From Galbula dea (taxonomy: Eukaryota; Chordata; Aves; Piciformes; Galbulidae), in the NCBI GenBank assembly GCA_013399015.1, contig VWZX01006564.1:203330-267329 (forward strand): a stretch of 64,000 nt of DNA, in the 5' to 3' direction. Shown here one piece after another: positions 36,663-47,440 of this stretch. The notes below the pieces were generated by a model, which was given only the letters and a program-made list of their open reading frames with translations, ran no database searches and had not been told where the DNA came from. Both the position numbers and the translations under genes were made by a program. Position 1 is the first letter of the stretch, and the number at the start of each line of letters is the position of its first letter.

Positions 36663-39600
36663 GTAACACTAGAAAAGTGACATTTCTTTGCCCTCCTCTA
36701 AATTTTGAATGTCTGAGGAGTCCCCAGTGTTAGTGCAGGGACTTGAAGACTGGCAGAAGAAATTAACTGTGTGCTATCTGTGTCTTTCTGGGAGAAAAAT
36801 CCAATCAAATTTACCAAAGTTGTAATACTTTGACAATTTGTATTGTATATGAGCAATAGCTAGAGTCTCAATGATTCTGGGAGCAGGTAAGCAAATGGTC
36901 AAGGTTTAGGTTGGTTTGTTTGTTTGTGGGGTTTTTGGGTTTGTTTGTTTGGGGTTTTTTTGCATGGCTGCTGGAATATTAGGAGAGAAAAGACTAGGCA
37001 ACAGATTAGACTCTCAAATCTCCTGCCTCCTTCTTTGGCACCCTTATACATAAAGAACCTCAGTGATGGACAAGGAAAATAGTGGTTGAACAAGGTTTTG
37101 TAGTTATTCTGACAGTTTGGAAGTTCCTCAAGGAGCCTTCTTGTAATCTATCCTAGATAAACCAAAAACTTACACCAAAGCTTGGAGAATAAAGGAACAT
37201 GTCTGCCTCCTGTACTTTGGTAAACTGGATACAGAAGAAAATGTGTTACTACAAGCCTACTTTAATTTGTATTTTCTAAGGATAATTTTCCTTTGCCAGC
37301 TATAGAGGAATAAGAATAACTTTTAGTTCATGTTCTTACTACTGGTGAGATTGATACTTTTTCAGCATTCAATGTCATTACCATATTTCTGCATAGCTGA
37401 CACTTTTATTTTCTTTAAGAAATATTAAATGCATTGAATTTTTATAAAAAATAACCTATCCACTTTTGTCATTTCACTTAAAATTATCTGACAAGAGAAG
37501 TGAGTATCGTGTAGGAGGAATGACTCAAATCTTCATTGTAAGGGTTGCTACCTGATACCATTGTGAAAACGTGTAAGTTGACTCATTCACAGAAACTCAG
37601 ACAAACAAAACGACCTAATCTTACAATCAAGCAACCTAATGCTAATTTTTTTCTGTAATACAGTGGACCACTGATGTCATATGGACTTCACAAAGTGTAT
37701 TCAGTGGACATAATCTGTCACTGAAGCACAGGACAAGAAGGACTGTTTCCCAACCAATGGTCAATCTGTTATGCAGTTCCTGTGCTAACATTATCATAGT
37801 TTTTATTATTTTAAAGAAAAAAACCAACAGTTACAACACTATTTTATCCAACAAATATGTTTTTCTTCAATTTGTGTAAGTTAAACTTAGTTTCTGGTCC
37901 TAAGTAAGCAAAAGACCCACACATATTTTTCCTGTAAAATGGTCTTCCAGAAATGATTTGTTTTCCTTTTAGAGATTAAACAAAGTCTCATTTTCTATAA
38001 GGATTTGATTGCTATCTGTTTGGATTACCATATCATTTAGTTCTTGTGGCCTTCCTAGGTCCACAATTACTATTTAATACAGCAACACACATTAGTACTT
38101 AAAAGGGCTCATAAATTAAAAACAGTCTTTGAACGCTTTGGATCAGAACATTGTGAGTGGGCAGCATATCAACATTAAATCTACAATATATCTGTCAACC
38201 TGTATTTCAGCAGAAGTAACAGGTAGCTTGTTCATATGTGAGTTTTTGGCTAAATGGAAAGGAATAGGAATATTGTGAGATGTGATATGGAACTATGCAA
38301 TGTGTAGACATGTAAAACAGGGAAAGAGGTTAAAATACTTTCACTGCTTAATTTAAAAAGAAAAAAAATAAAGGCACAGCTGCAAGGTTGGCATAAAATA
38401 AATTCTAGTTAAGTTTGATAATGATCTAAGCAAGATGGCTAAAGTAGTAAAATATCAAATAATCCTCTCCCTTAATAGGCCATGGTCATCTTACATTTGA
38501 ACTGGAACATCTGTTTTTTGCTAGGAAGAAAGCAACAAACCATATTGAAGGTTTCATCTTAACAAAAACATGTTATTCTAATTCCAGCCATATAATAGAT
38601 GGACTTTAATAGAAGTTTGGGATTGTTGAGGCATATTAATATCCAGAGCTGAATTAACAAAGAAAATACTAGGAGCTGTATAGACAGGACTAAATTAGCA
38701 AAAAAGTACAAAAGTGTAATAGAGCTGAGAAACCCTACTGTCTTAAGTGGTGTTTGAGCTGAAAATAACTGTTATTCTTCTGACAGTTAGAGCAGACCTA
38801 GTCATAGTTTGATTGAGTGATAAAAAAATCTCAATTTTGCAAGCACTTGCAGTTCTCAATGCATATGTCATTATTTAAAACTTTGTATTGTGTAATCATG
38901 GATTACTGCAATAAATGCAGAGGATTCTTAAGTGGTTTTTAGTGAATTCTAATTACTATAAAACAAATGTCATCAAGCTTCTAAATTAACTAGAGTCTGC
39001 TATTTATTATTCCTTATTAGGTACACTACTTGACTAGTTAAACTGGTTATCGGATCCCTCCTACAGTAGCCTCTGAACTCCTTTAAGTCAATTAAATCCT
39101 TTATTGCATCTGATTTGTCAATGTCAGTGCCACTTCTAATCTCTTAAATCCACATCAGTTCAGAAGCTTTAAATATACTTATTCTGGTGCAAAATTAGGA
39201 AGTTATGCAGACAGAATCCTTCCCCTCTCCCTCCGTGCAAACCACAAAGCTGCTAACAATGTGAAAGATATAAACACTTCTTCACCTTCTATGTATACCC
39301 TCAGGTAGCTACAGAATGAGACATTTTTTAAGACAAGCTATAAAATGTAAAGGGGGAAAACATACAAACAAACAAAAAACCTGTTCGGGGTGGTTTGCTA
39401 CCAGCATATTGTACATTGAACACTTTTAACATTTGACTCAGTTTCTTATCACTTCAAATTATGGAAATTAGCAGAACAAAGTAACTATAACTAATTCTAG
39501 AACTGGAAACTTGAATATCTTGGTATTAATCTTCACAGATTTTGATTTATATCTGCAAAAGTATTCAAGAACGTTTTTTAAAGTTGATATACAACATTAG

Positions 39601-39960
39601 ATTCCCTCTTTTTAAATCTCCCCATTTCTATATTGAAAAGGAAAAATAGAGGTGTTAAAGAATAAATACAGGCATTAAATTATCATTCTGTGAAATGCTC
39701 TTGCCAGCTTAATAACTCTTTAGTTCACCTGAAGAGCAACATAAACATAGAGGCTATTTATTTCCATACTGTAAAGTAGAGTTTGCCAGATACAGACTTG
39801 GTTTTCCTTTAAAACATTCCCTTTCTAAAGGATTCCTTTTTTGGCAGTAAAAGCTACACTTTACATCTTATAACCACATAAGCCTCTGAACTATGAAAGC
39901 AGTTCTTCTCACAGGTTAGGCACATCACCTTTATTCTGAAAGAAAAGGTAAACCAGACCA
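36663..39960. other. Noncoding AT-rich stretch
   Basis: No gene or repeat family is recognised. A G/T-rich low-complexity tract (GTTTGTTTG and GGGTTTTT type) lies at about 36,905-36,963. A TAG-containing pseudo-exon-like piece before the GCAG|GTAAGC donor near 36,886 is not supported. The remainder is ordinary AT-rich sequence. Confidence 0.6.
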
Positions 39961-39969
39961 GACTCTTAC

Positions 39970-40110
39970 CAGACACAGGGAAAACAATTGCTTCAGCTCG
40001 ATCCAGCAGTGCTGTGTGCGAGCAGGCAGCGTGAGTGATCCTTGGGCCTCACACAAAAGCGAGATAATTGGTTCTCAAGGAAGAGCTGTAAACATCCATC
40101 ACGGCGGCGC
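39970..40110 (-). other. Possible noncoding first exon, minus strand
   Basis: Read on the minus strand, the sequence downstream of the CpG patch ends in CTG|GTAAGAG, a strong splice donor (last exon base 39,970). Just inside lies an ATG at 40,099-40,097 in a good start context (GCCGCCGTGATGG: G at -3, G at +4). It opens a frame of only 16 codons that stops at 40,049. No longer frame crosses to the donor, so the segment would be 5' untranslated sequence with an upstream ORF. The right-hand end (transcription start) is a guess. A second minus-strand donor match (CCAG|GTGAGG, last exon base about 40,208) lies upstream, so alternative first exons are possible. No downstream coding exon is recognised in the window. 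Confidence 0.3.
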
Positions 40111-40200
40111 TGGTGTAGCGGCTGGGAGCTGCCCCGGCCGGGCTGGGTGCTCCGTGCCGGATGATGTCAGACACATCAACCGGGCGTACTCTCATTGGCT
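39999..40200. promoter_or_regulatory. CpG-rich promoter-like island
   Basis: About 14 CpG dinucleotides fall within 190 bases (39,999-40,186, for example CGGCGGCGC and CCCGGCCGGG), whereas neighbouring kilobases have almost none. It contains an inverted CCAAT box (ATTGG at 40,194-40,198, AGCCAAT on the minus strand) and a CRE-like TGATGTCA at 40,062-40,069 plus 100, that is 40,162-40,169. These lie at promoter-like spacing upstream of the minus-strand exon candidate. On the plus strand, a possible 5' exon would run through the polypyrimidine tract to a CAG|GTAACT donor (GT at 40,583). Either or both directions are possible. This is the clearest gene-regulatory signature in the window, but it is too small to qualify as a classical long CpG island. 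Confidence 0.5.
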
Positions 40201-40299
40201 TCCCTCACCTGGAATCATACCTTAACCCTAAATTGCCAGCCACAAATTGAAACGTCTCCCTCTAATCGTTACATATATACACACATAAATTGGGTATTT

Positions 40300-40317
40300 T
40301 TATATATATATATATAT
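40300..40317. repeat. (TA)n microsatellite
   Basis: A run of alternating T and A of about nine units lies between the CpG patch and the polypyrimidine tract. It is likely polymorphic and easily melted. Confidence 0.85.
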
Positions 40318-40443
40318 TTCCCCCCCTTTATTTTCCCCTCCTTCCCCCCCTCCTTTTTTTTATCTTTCTTTTGCCATCTTTTTTTCCTTTTCTTTCCCCA
40401 TTTTTTTTCCTCCTTTTTATTTTTCCTCTCATCTTTACTTTTG
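40318..40443 (+). repeat. Long polypyrimidine tract (C/T only with few interruptions)
   Basis: About 125 bases consist almost entirely of C and T on the plus strand (runs of C, T and CCTT), interrupted by a few A and G bases. The complementary strand is purine-rich. Such tracts near promoters can form triplex (H-DNA) structures or bind polypyrimidine proteins. It lies directly beside the CpG-rich patch. The minus-strand frame running over it (lysine/arginine-rich) is a by-product of the purine bias. Confidence 0.85.
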
Positions 40444-43400
40444 CTTGGTGAAAATCAAACTGCAGAATAAGCTCCTGCTTTGCTGCTGAAGGAGTGGCAG
40501 GTGCTTGTTGCTTAGCTGTTGAACGCCGCAATTAAAAAAATTCTAAGATCTAATTTCCCTAAATTAGTTACAAGACCCTCAGGTAACTGCACTTTCCTAA
40601 TCCGTTTACTAAATGGCAGTAATCACCAAAATATTTTACAGAAGAGGCATTAAAGGAAAGGTTAATGCATGCAACACCTGGAGAACTCACTTTTTTAATG
40701 GTTCTGCATTGCCTCCTCTTAAGGCATGAGATTAATACAGGTGTACACTGGAAAAAGGGTGTTAATTCAAGAACAGCATACTGTTGTAATGCCAGGTTGA
40801 TTATGGTGTCTTTTTAAGTATTTGAAACTACCAGCAGAAGGAAAGATATGCACAAATGTACATGCACACTTATTCTTTGAATGCTAAGTAGCAGCCCAGA
40901 CTCTCTGTCGTAAATGAGGCATGAAACACACTGCCAAATGTATGATGTCCTAAATATAGTGGCACTAAGTATTTTGTTATATTACAGGCAAGATCATAAA
41001 TCATGTGAACTTTTCAATGAGTCCAAATAAGTGCTTAAATAATTGCTTTTTCCATAAATGAGTATTTTGACCTTTCACCTTGAAGTGACAAAAAATCCTA
41101 TTCCTCTATGGAAAAAGCAAAAAGCCTTATCTAGGACATGTTGTATGTGTATTGGTTGTTCTACAGTAACTTTTCATCTGTGAAAGCTGATTTTTTTTCT
41201 TTGAATGGATAGAAACCTGGTTTAGTATTTATGTACAGTTAGTTATCTACCACACCAGTTTATTTATGGTCTGCATTTTCTCATTACAAGAAAAAAAAAA
41301 TTACCTTAAAAAATTATCTGAATCATTTTTTTTTTTCTCTGAGGAAAAAAGCAAAACCAAAGAACCAAATACACCAAGCCAAACAAACAAGAAAAAAAAA
41401 TATAACCAACAGAGTTTAGCTTAATATATAAGATGTGAAACATAAGATTTCTAGAGTAAACTTGATAAACAGTTCTGCCATTTCCTTGTGGTTCTTTCAC
41501 AAAGTTATAAAGACTCAAGAGATTAAATTCTGGGGACTTAATAAACAGCATTTCTGTGTGGGGATCTGGAGGCTAACCTATTAGTCAAAACATACTTTAG
41601 GCCAAAATGAAAGTCTCTGTTCATTTATATCTGCTTCAAAAACATAGGAGTTCAGATGGAAATGTATATAAAAAAGGATTCATTGCCATGCAAAGTGACA
41701 AAACTGAATTACAGATCAGAAAAGATGAATTTGGACAATGGAAATGCCAGCTTTGCTTTTGTGTGATTAATGATAAAGGTAAGACATAGTAATTGCTAAG
41801 AAGATATGAGCCATGAGTAAAAGAATTATTGATGAGATAAAATATGCTTAATGTATCATATGTACAAGTTCTATTCTCCTGAATCTGTAGTGCTATAAAT
41901 AGTCTAGACCAAACAGACACATTGATGACACAATTTGATTAAATGGGTTGATTTGGCCTAAAAAATACCCTGATTTCCCATATCAAGTTAATCTTACCAT
42001 GATGAATTAAATTTCTAGACATTTCTTATTCTTAAACAGACTTCACTTATTCCTTAATGGAGCATATCACTCACAGGTGACCTGCTAGACACTCTTCAAT
42101 CGTAGAGTTCCATACTCTTACAAAATTCTTCAGCATTCTTAAAGTATGTTGTCTACAGTGATAATGCAGAGCTTATAATTTATCAACAAACCAGTAATTT
42201 ATATTAGTAGAAAATTTTCTTAAGACTTGGTAGCACAAATGTTAATTTGGAATTTTAGTGGAGAATACTTTTTAGTAAATTTAGACCAGTTTGGTAACTT
42301 GGTACCAACAGTCTGGGCCCTGTTGCTGCTGATATTTTTTGACACCATAGTTTCAAATAGAAATTGCATGGGAAAAGAAAGAAGGGAAGATGAAGAGAAT
42401 GAAAGAAAAGTGACTGATGATTTTCAGTAACTATCTGTATAATTTCTTTCTATAACATAATATTAATAGATGTATGAATAATGTTGATGAAGCTAACACT
42501 GGGTGTTTTACTTCTCAAGCAAAGACAAACTCAGGTTTATTAAGTATATATTTCCCATGAGTTGAAATCATTACTGCATTTAATTGCTTGACAGTTATTT
42601 CTGTCACATCAATTGAATGGTTAAACCAATTATTTATATTACAAAACATAGCTCTGCCCCAGACACTATTTGAAAAATACAAGCAATTCTTCAGTGTTGC
42701 TTAACCTATACACTATTAATATTGAAAGGGCTGGGTCTAAAGATTTGGGGGGAAATTAGAACTCAGTCAGATGGTAAGAGGTTTTAGAGATTGAACATGA
42801 AAGCTCAAAACTGCAGCTCTCATAATCCTGTATATGAGCTGAATGCCAAGACAGGTAGAGTTGATAACTATTATAAATATTATTTTCTTCTGCATTCTGG
42901 CAACATGAGCTGCCTGCTCTTTGGCTGATTTATCCACAAGATGGCAGCTCTGTTTTTGTGGTCACTACTTCTTGACAACTTGAAAGTCATAATGTGGTCA
43001 TTTTTATTTTATGATAGATAAGTTTTTCTACCTCATGAAGAAAACAATCAAACAATCCCAATAGTTAAGAGTTAATTAACTGCAATGTTGAGGTAAAATT
43101 TGCCAATTTTTTGCTCAAGTGTTAACACATCATAAGAATGTTTAACTGCAAAAATAATTTATTTTTAGAATTTTGAGAGAAATCTCCATTCAGATCCATC
43201 CTTTAATTTCTTGGCCACCAAGCCCAGAATAGCCTTTACCAGATTCAATTTGAAGAGTGTAAAAAGTTTTGCTGATAGTACACAAAACCTTATATACCTA
43301 AAGATAAACCTAGGTAATGACATCTGTCTCTATAATAATATCTATAGATATAGAAATCTTTTATTTTGTTTAACACCTAAACCCATCAAGAATGCTCATT

Positions 43401-44625
43401 TATGCTATTGAAATCTAATAGATAACTAAAAGGTAAAAAATGCCAAGATGTTTACATGTGGAGACCAGTCACATAAAATAAATGACTGTTTGTGCCTTGT
43501 AAAATTAATAAAATACAAAGAAACATAAGCAAGTCTCCAGCTCTTCTCAAGGGGATCATTCACAGCTGAAATGATTACCAAGAGTCTTAGTGTCATATTT
43601 GAGCCAATGTGGCAAAATATTTTCTTTGAAAACAGAAAATGAAACCCAGTAAATTAAAACAAAGCTTTAATAAAACAATGCATAATGTAACATAGAAATA
43701 GTTTGGCTATGGGGTGGCCATTTCAAAGGAAATGTTTTGGCCCAGGGTAACTGTCTTTGATGCCACTTCTGGAGTGGAATCTTTGATCCCTCAAGGAGGG
43801 GTAAAGAACTCTGACTTAACTAAAATTCGCCATTGACCAAGACCCTTTGCACATATCATTACAAATCAGTGGATGGGGTTTGAAGACTGTAGTAAATGTA
43901 AAATAGATTGATGTGACTTAACTCTTTGTGAGAAAAAGATAAACACTTAAATAGTGTGGAGCAGGAGTGCATATGCAATTTCTGCAATGATCATCATGGA
44001 TCAGCTAATGGGTTATAACTTGTTAACAAGTCAGCAAAGCAGTGATTCATGATTTAGGGACATATACCTGTTCTCACAGCATTTTGCATAATGAAAAGCA
44101 CAATTTTGGGATGTGAAATTCCAAAGGACAAGACCATGTTTAGTAACCTAGGTCACATCAGCATTGACTAAGTTGAGATGTGCAATAGAAAAGAAGCGGA
44201 TAAAAAGGGTCTAAAGAAAAAAGGTTATGCGAGAGAAGGACAAAGGTAATTTGAGGTAGTTTAGACTTCTGTGAAGGTATGGCAAGCTGCCCAATGAATG
44301 ACATGAGCCTCAACTCAGTCAGCTATCTCAGAGCAGTTGACTCATTACAAATCACAACCCCACAGTGATTTGTTCACCTAGCCACTGTAACAGCACACCA
44401 CTGGTCTTGTCAGAGTATTGTCACAACAAAAGTGCTGGTCTTTCGTCAGAGAGTGTCAAAGTACATTACTGTCATGAGGTTACATTTCTATTCCATAAAC
44501 TAAGCTGTGAAAAGAGTGGTAGGAGAAAAGTGTTTCAAGTTTTCTCTGTGTGTATGTGTGTGTTAGATTCTACTTCAGGATTTCCTAACAGTTAATAAAT
44601 AGAGTGTTGTATTCTGGTCTACCAT
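40444..44625. other. Noncoding stretch
   Basis: No recognised gene. At 41,648-41,778 (plus) an open 131-base segment lies between a weak acceptor (CATAG) and an AAAG|GTAAGA donor. It would encode GFIAMQSDKTELQIRKDEFG followed by QWKCQLCFCVIN, a peptide that reads like a real protein but matches nothing I know. The segment 42,945-42,960 contains CAAGATGGCAGC, a YY1-type core. The remainder is AT-rich, with poly(A) runs near 41,291 and 41,330. Confidence 0.5.
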
Positions 44626-44800
44626 GTGAGTTTCTGTTTGTTGGTTTTTGTTTGTTTGTTTATTTGTGTTTTGGTTTGGTCTGAGGTTTTGTTAGGTTTT
44701 TTGGTTTGGTTTGGTTTGGTTTGGTTTGGTTTGGTTTGGTTTGGTTTGGTTTGGTTTGGTCTGGTTTGGTTTGGTTTGTTATTGGTGGTGGTTGGTTTTT
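44626..44800 (+). repeat. (TTTGG)n microsatellite in a G/T-only tract
   Basis: Between about 44,697 and 44,778 the pentamer TTTGG is repeated about 16 times with one interruption (TCTGG at 44,759-44,763). Flanking sequence from 44,626 to 44,800 is also almost only G and T. Evenly spaced GG pairs could form two-layer G-quadruplexes on the plus strand. Open frames over it on both strands encode only simple periodic peptides and are artefacts. Confidence 0.95.
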
Positions 44801-47163
44801 TTTTAAGTAGGTAATTTTCCATGTATTAGAATGATTCAGTAAAGCAACCTGGACCAAGAATTTGAAACATTCACAATAAAAAATACATGTTAAGACTAAC
44901 TTTTGGCAACACAGAATATAAGAATTTTCAGATAAAGTTTACATTTAAGATAAAGTTTTCAAAAGAATTCTACATTGTTTAGGAGGCTAAATCACTTTTT
45001 CACAAGTTACATAAGCTCCAAGCTGCATGTGCCTAAGACTTAGATTTCTTGCTGCCCAAGTTTAGAGATCATTGAGCTATCTGTGAATGCAGCAGAATCT
45101 TCTTACAGGAAAGAGTGGAACCATGAAGGTTTACTCATTGGGCCTCAGAGCTGCTGCAGAGAGCAAGTGTAGTGCCTGTCTTGTACACTCAGTTAAGAAC
45201 AATATCATGTTGAAAATTGAGCCTGTTTGAACCGCTGTTGCAAATCAGGAACAGCGTCAGCTGACTGACCTTCTTCTGAGCATGACACAGACATCAGCTG
45301 GACAGTTTAAAAAAAAGAGGATGAAGACAACTGAAATACAGAAATACCTTCTGCTTCTCTGACAATCACAGTACTTCAGCTAAAATTTCTGCTCACAAGC
45401 ATCTCTGTTTGGAATGGCTACAAGGTCTGATTCCAGAACTGGATGCTATCCATATACCAACTCTGAAGAATTTTCATTATTGGAATCAGGGAAAAAAATT
45501 GTAAGACAAAAATCATAAGAATGTAGTCACACAAAGTTTCTGCATAAAATAAGAACCAAACAGTCTTTTCTTACTTTTAGCACTTAGGTTTTCCAATAGC
45601 TTTGGAAATTATTTATTTATTAGTTATTTGTCAATTGTGTTTTGACTAACAAATGACTTCATTACTGAAGCCTATATAAGCAATTTGAAGTTTAAAATTT
45701 AAAAGGAGATTCAGTAAGTACAAACATAAATGTCTCATAATCACTTCACACACAGGAGTTAGAACATACTGTAAAGAAATGAATTTCACAGCTTCCCCCC
45801 CCCTTTTTTTTTCCCCTTTAATTTCTATTTTGATAATCCTATCTCTATAAGCTTTAGGTCAAACAGAAAGACTAAAAGCAGTGTGGAAGCCATAACTGCT
45901 GCATTACATAGTTTGTCCAAAGGATTCCAGGGGTAAAAGAATGAGTAGAACCATATGAAAATAGGGTTTTGAATACAAAATATTCATTTCAACATCTTGA
46001 CCTGTAAGATAGTTGACCATCCTAGAGTAGCATTTTCAGATACTACCACAGTGAAGGGAGCTTTATTAACATTCAAATCAGTAGGTAAATAGCAATTTTT
46101 GTAGGTCAAAGTCTGAAAATATTGGTCTTTCAGAACACCTCTCAGGATTACTACAAAATATGACACAAGCATCCTTCACTTTTACTGAAGTTTTCCATTG
46201 TTGGATGTGCCAGACACAAATTTATAGGGGATGTTAAGGTACCAGATATCAATGCCTGCTTGTGAAGGACATATATTACATGATAAATGTATCACATAAC
46301 ATGCTAGTGGCCACAAAATTGTCCAGCCCTTCCTCATTCACTCAGGGATTAAACTTGTTCCTGAATGTCATCTTAACAAGATGAGATTTTTAGAAGTCTA
46401 GTTGAAAGTTCATTAAGGAGGATATTATTCAGAATAAATACACCAGCATTTGATGGTTCTTTTCAGGAGATTTTAAGCCAGTATAAAATGAAAAGCTTGT
46501 TTCTGCAGCTAGCATGACAGTGTACAAAACCATGTCAGCCTAAAAAGGCAGAGGTGACTGACTGAGGTACAGCTCTGTGCTGGCTGACCAAACAACCTTT
46601 CTTATGTGTTAAATGTTAAGCTAAATTTGAACTGACAAATAGCTACATTTATGTTATTTTTACAGAAAAAGGTTACTTCCAAAAATATGTATACTGATAT
46701 TTAATACAGCCATCACATTATTAAAAACATACACACTGAAAATACAATGAAAAAAAAAAAAGATACTAGCAAAGTAGTCATCTTCTGTGTTTATTGAATG
46801 CTCAGGGAGAAAAGAAGAGCTTGAGAATGATAGCTTATTAAGTGACTTGCTCTTGAGGATACTCTCTTCATTCTGATATTGTTTTGAGAACCAGAATTGG
46901 AAACAACATCTTGCTGCCAGAGGTCTCTGCTAGTGGCTAGACAGATTGATTTAAAAATTACTATGAATTATTATTATATTCATATAAATATAGCAGTTAT
47001 AAATATGATGTATGATACATATCATATGTCAAAAAATAAATTTAGACCTATTTAAAATTGAACTTTCTGAAGGTAGTAGTTAAAATAAAATAGCAAAAAA
47101 TATTATTAATACAAGTATCCAATGCTGTCCAATAAAATTAATTCAAGATGATATTAGTAGTGA
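44801..47163. other. Noncoding AT-rich stretch
   Basis: No gene or repeat family is recognised. A C-then-T homopolymer run lies at about 45,795-45,815, and an A run near 46,750-46,760. The less AT-rich segment 45,000-45,320 has no open frame of note. Confidence 0.6.
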
Positions 47164-47440
47164 TAGGACAGGGAGTAATAATTTTAAACTATAAAGATGG
47201 TAGATTTAGATTGGCTATAAGGAAGAAATTCTTTAATAAGAGGACAATGAGACACTGGAACAGGTTTCCCAGAGAAGTTGTAGAAGCCCCATTCCTGGAT
47301 ATGTTTAAAGTTGGGTTGGATGGGGCTTTGAGCAACCTGTTCTATCAAAAGAGGTCCCTGCCCATGGCAGGGGTTTGAACAGATAACCTTTGAAAGTCCC
47401 TTCCAACCCAAACAATTCTGTGATTCTGTGACTCTATGAC
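47164..47440 (+). mobile_element. CR1 LINE 3' end, plus strand
   Basis: The plus strand reads GRFRLAIRKKFFNKRTMRHW, then NRFPREVVEAPFLDMFKVGL, then DGALSNL, the last part of CR1 ORF2, in frame and open. A 3' untranslated region follows (CCTGCCCATGGCAGGGG and CCCTTCCAACCC), ending in direct tail repeats ATTCTGTGATTCTGTGACTC at 47,415-47,440. It starts at the 'aggacagggagtaataattt' point, so it is 5'-truncated at about 275 bp. It is one of three CR1-type pieces in plus orientation. Confidence 0.93.

Noticed and set aside
40328..40531. A lysine/arginine-rich minus-strand frame
   Set aside because: It results from the purine-rich strand of the polypyrimidine tract; there is no other coding sign.
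44697..44778. Telomere-like repeat
   Set aside because: The unit is TTTGG, not TTAGGG. It is a pentamer microsatellite.
44619..44857. Periodic open frames on both strands
   Set aside because: They are translations of the (TTTGG)n microsatellite.
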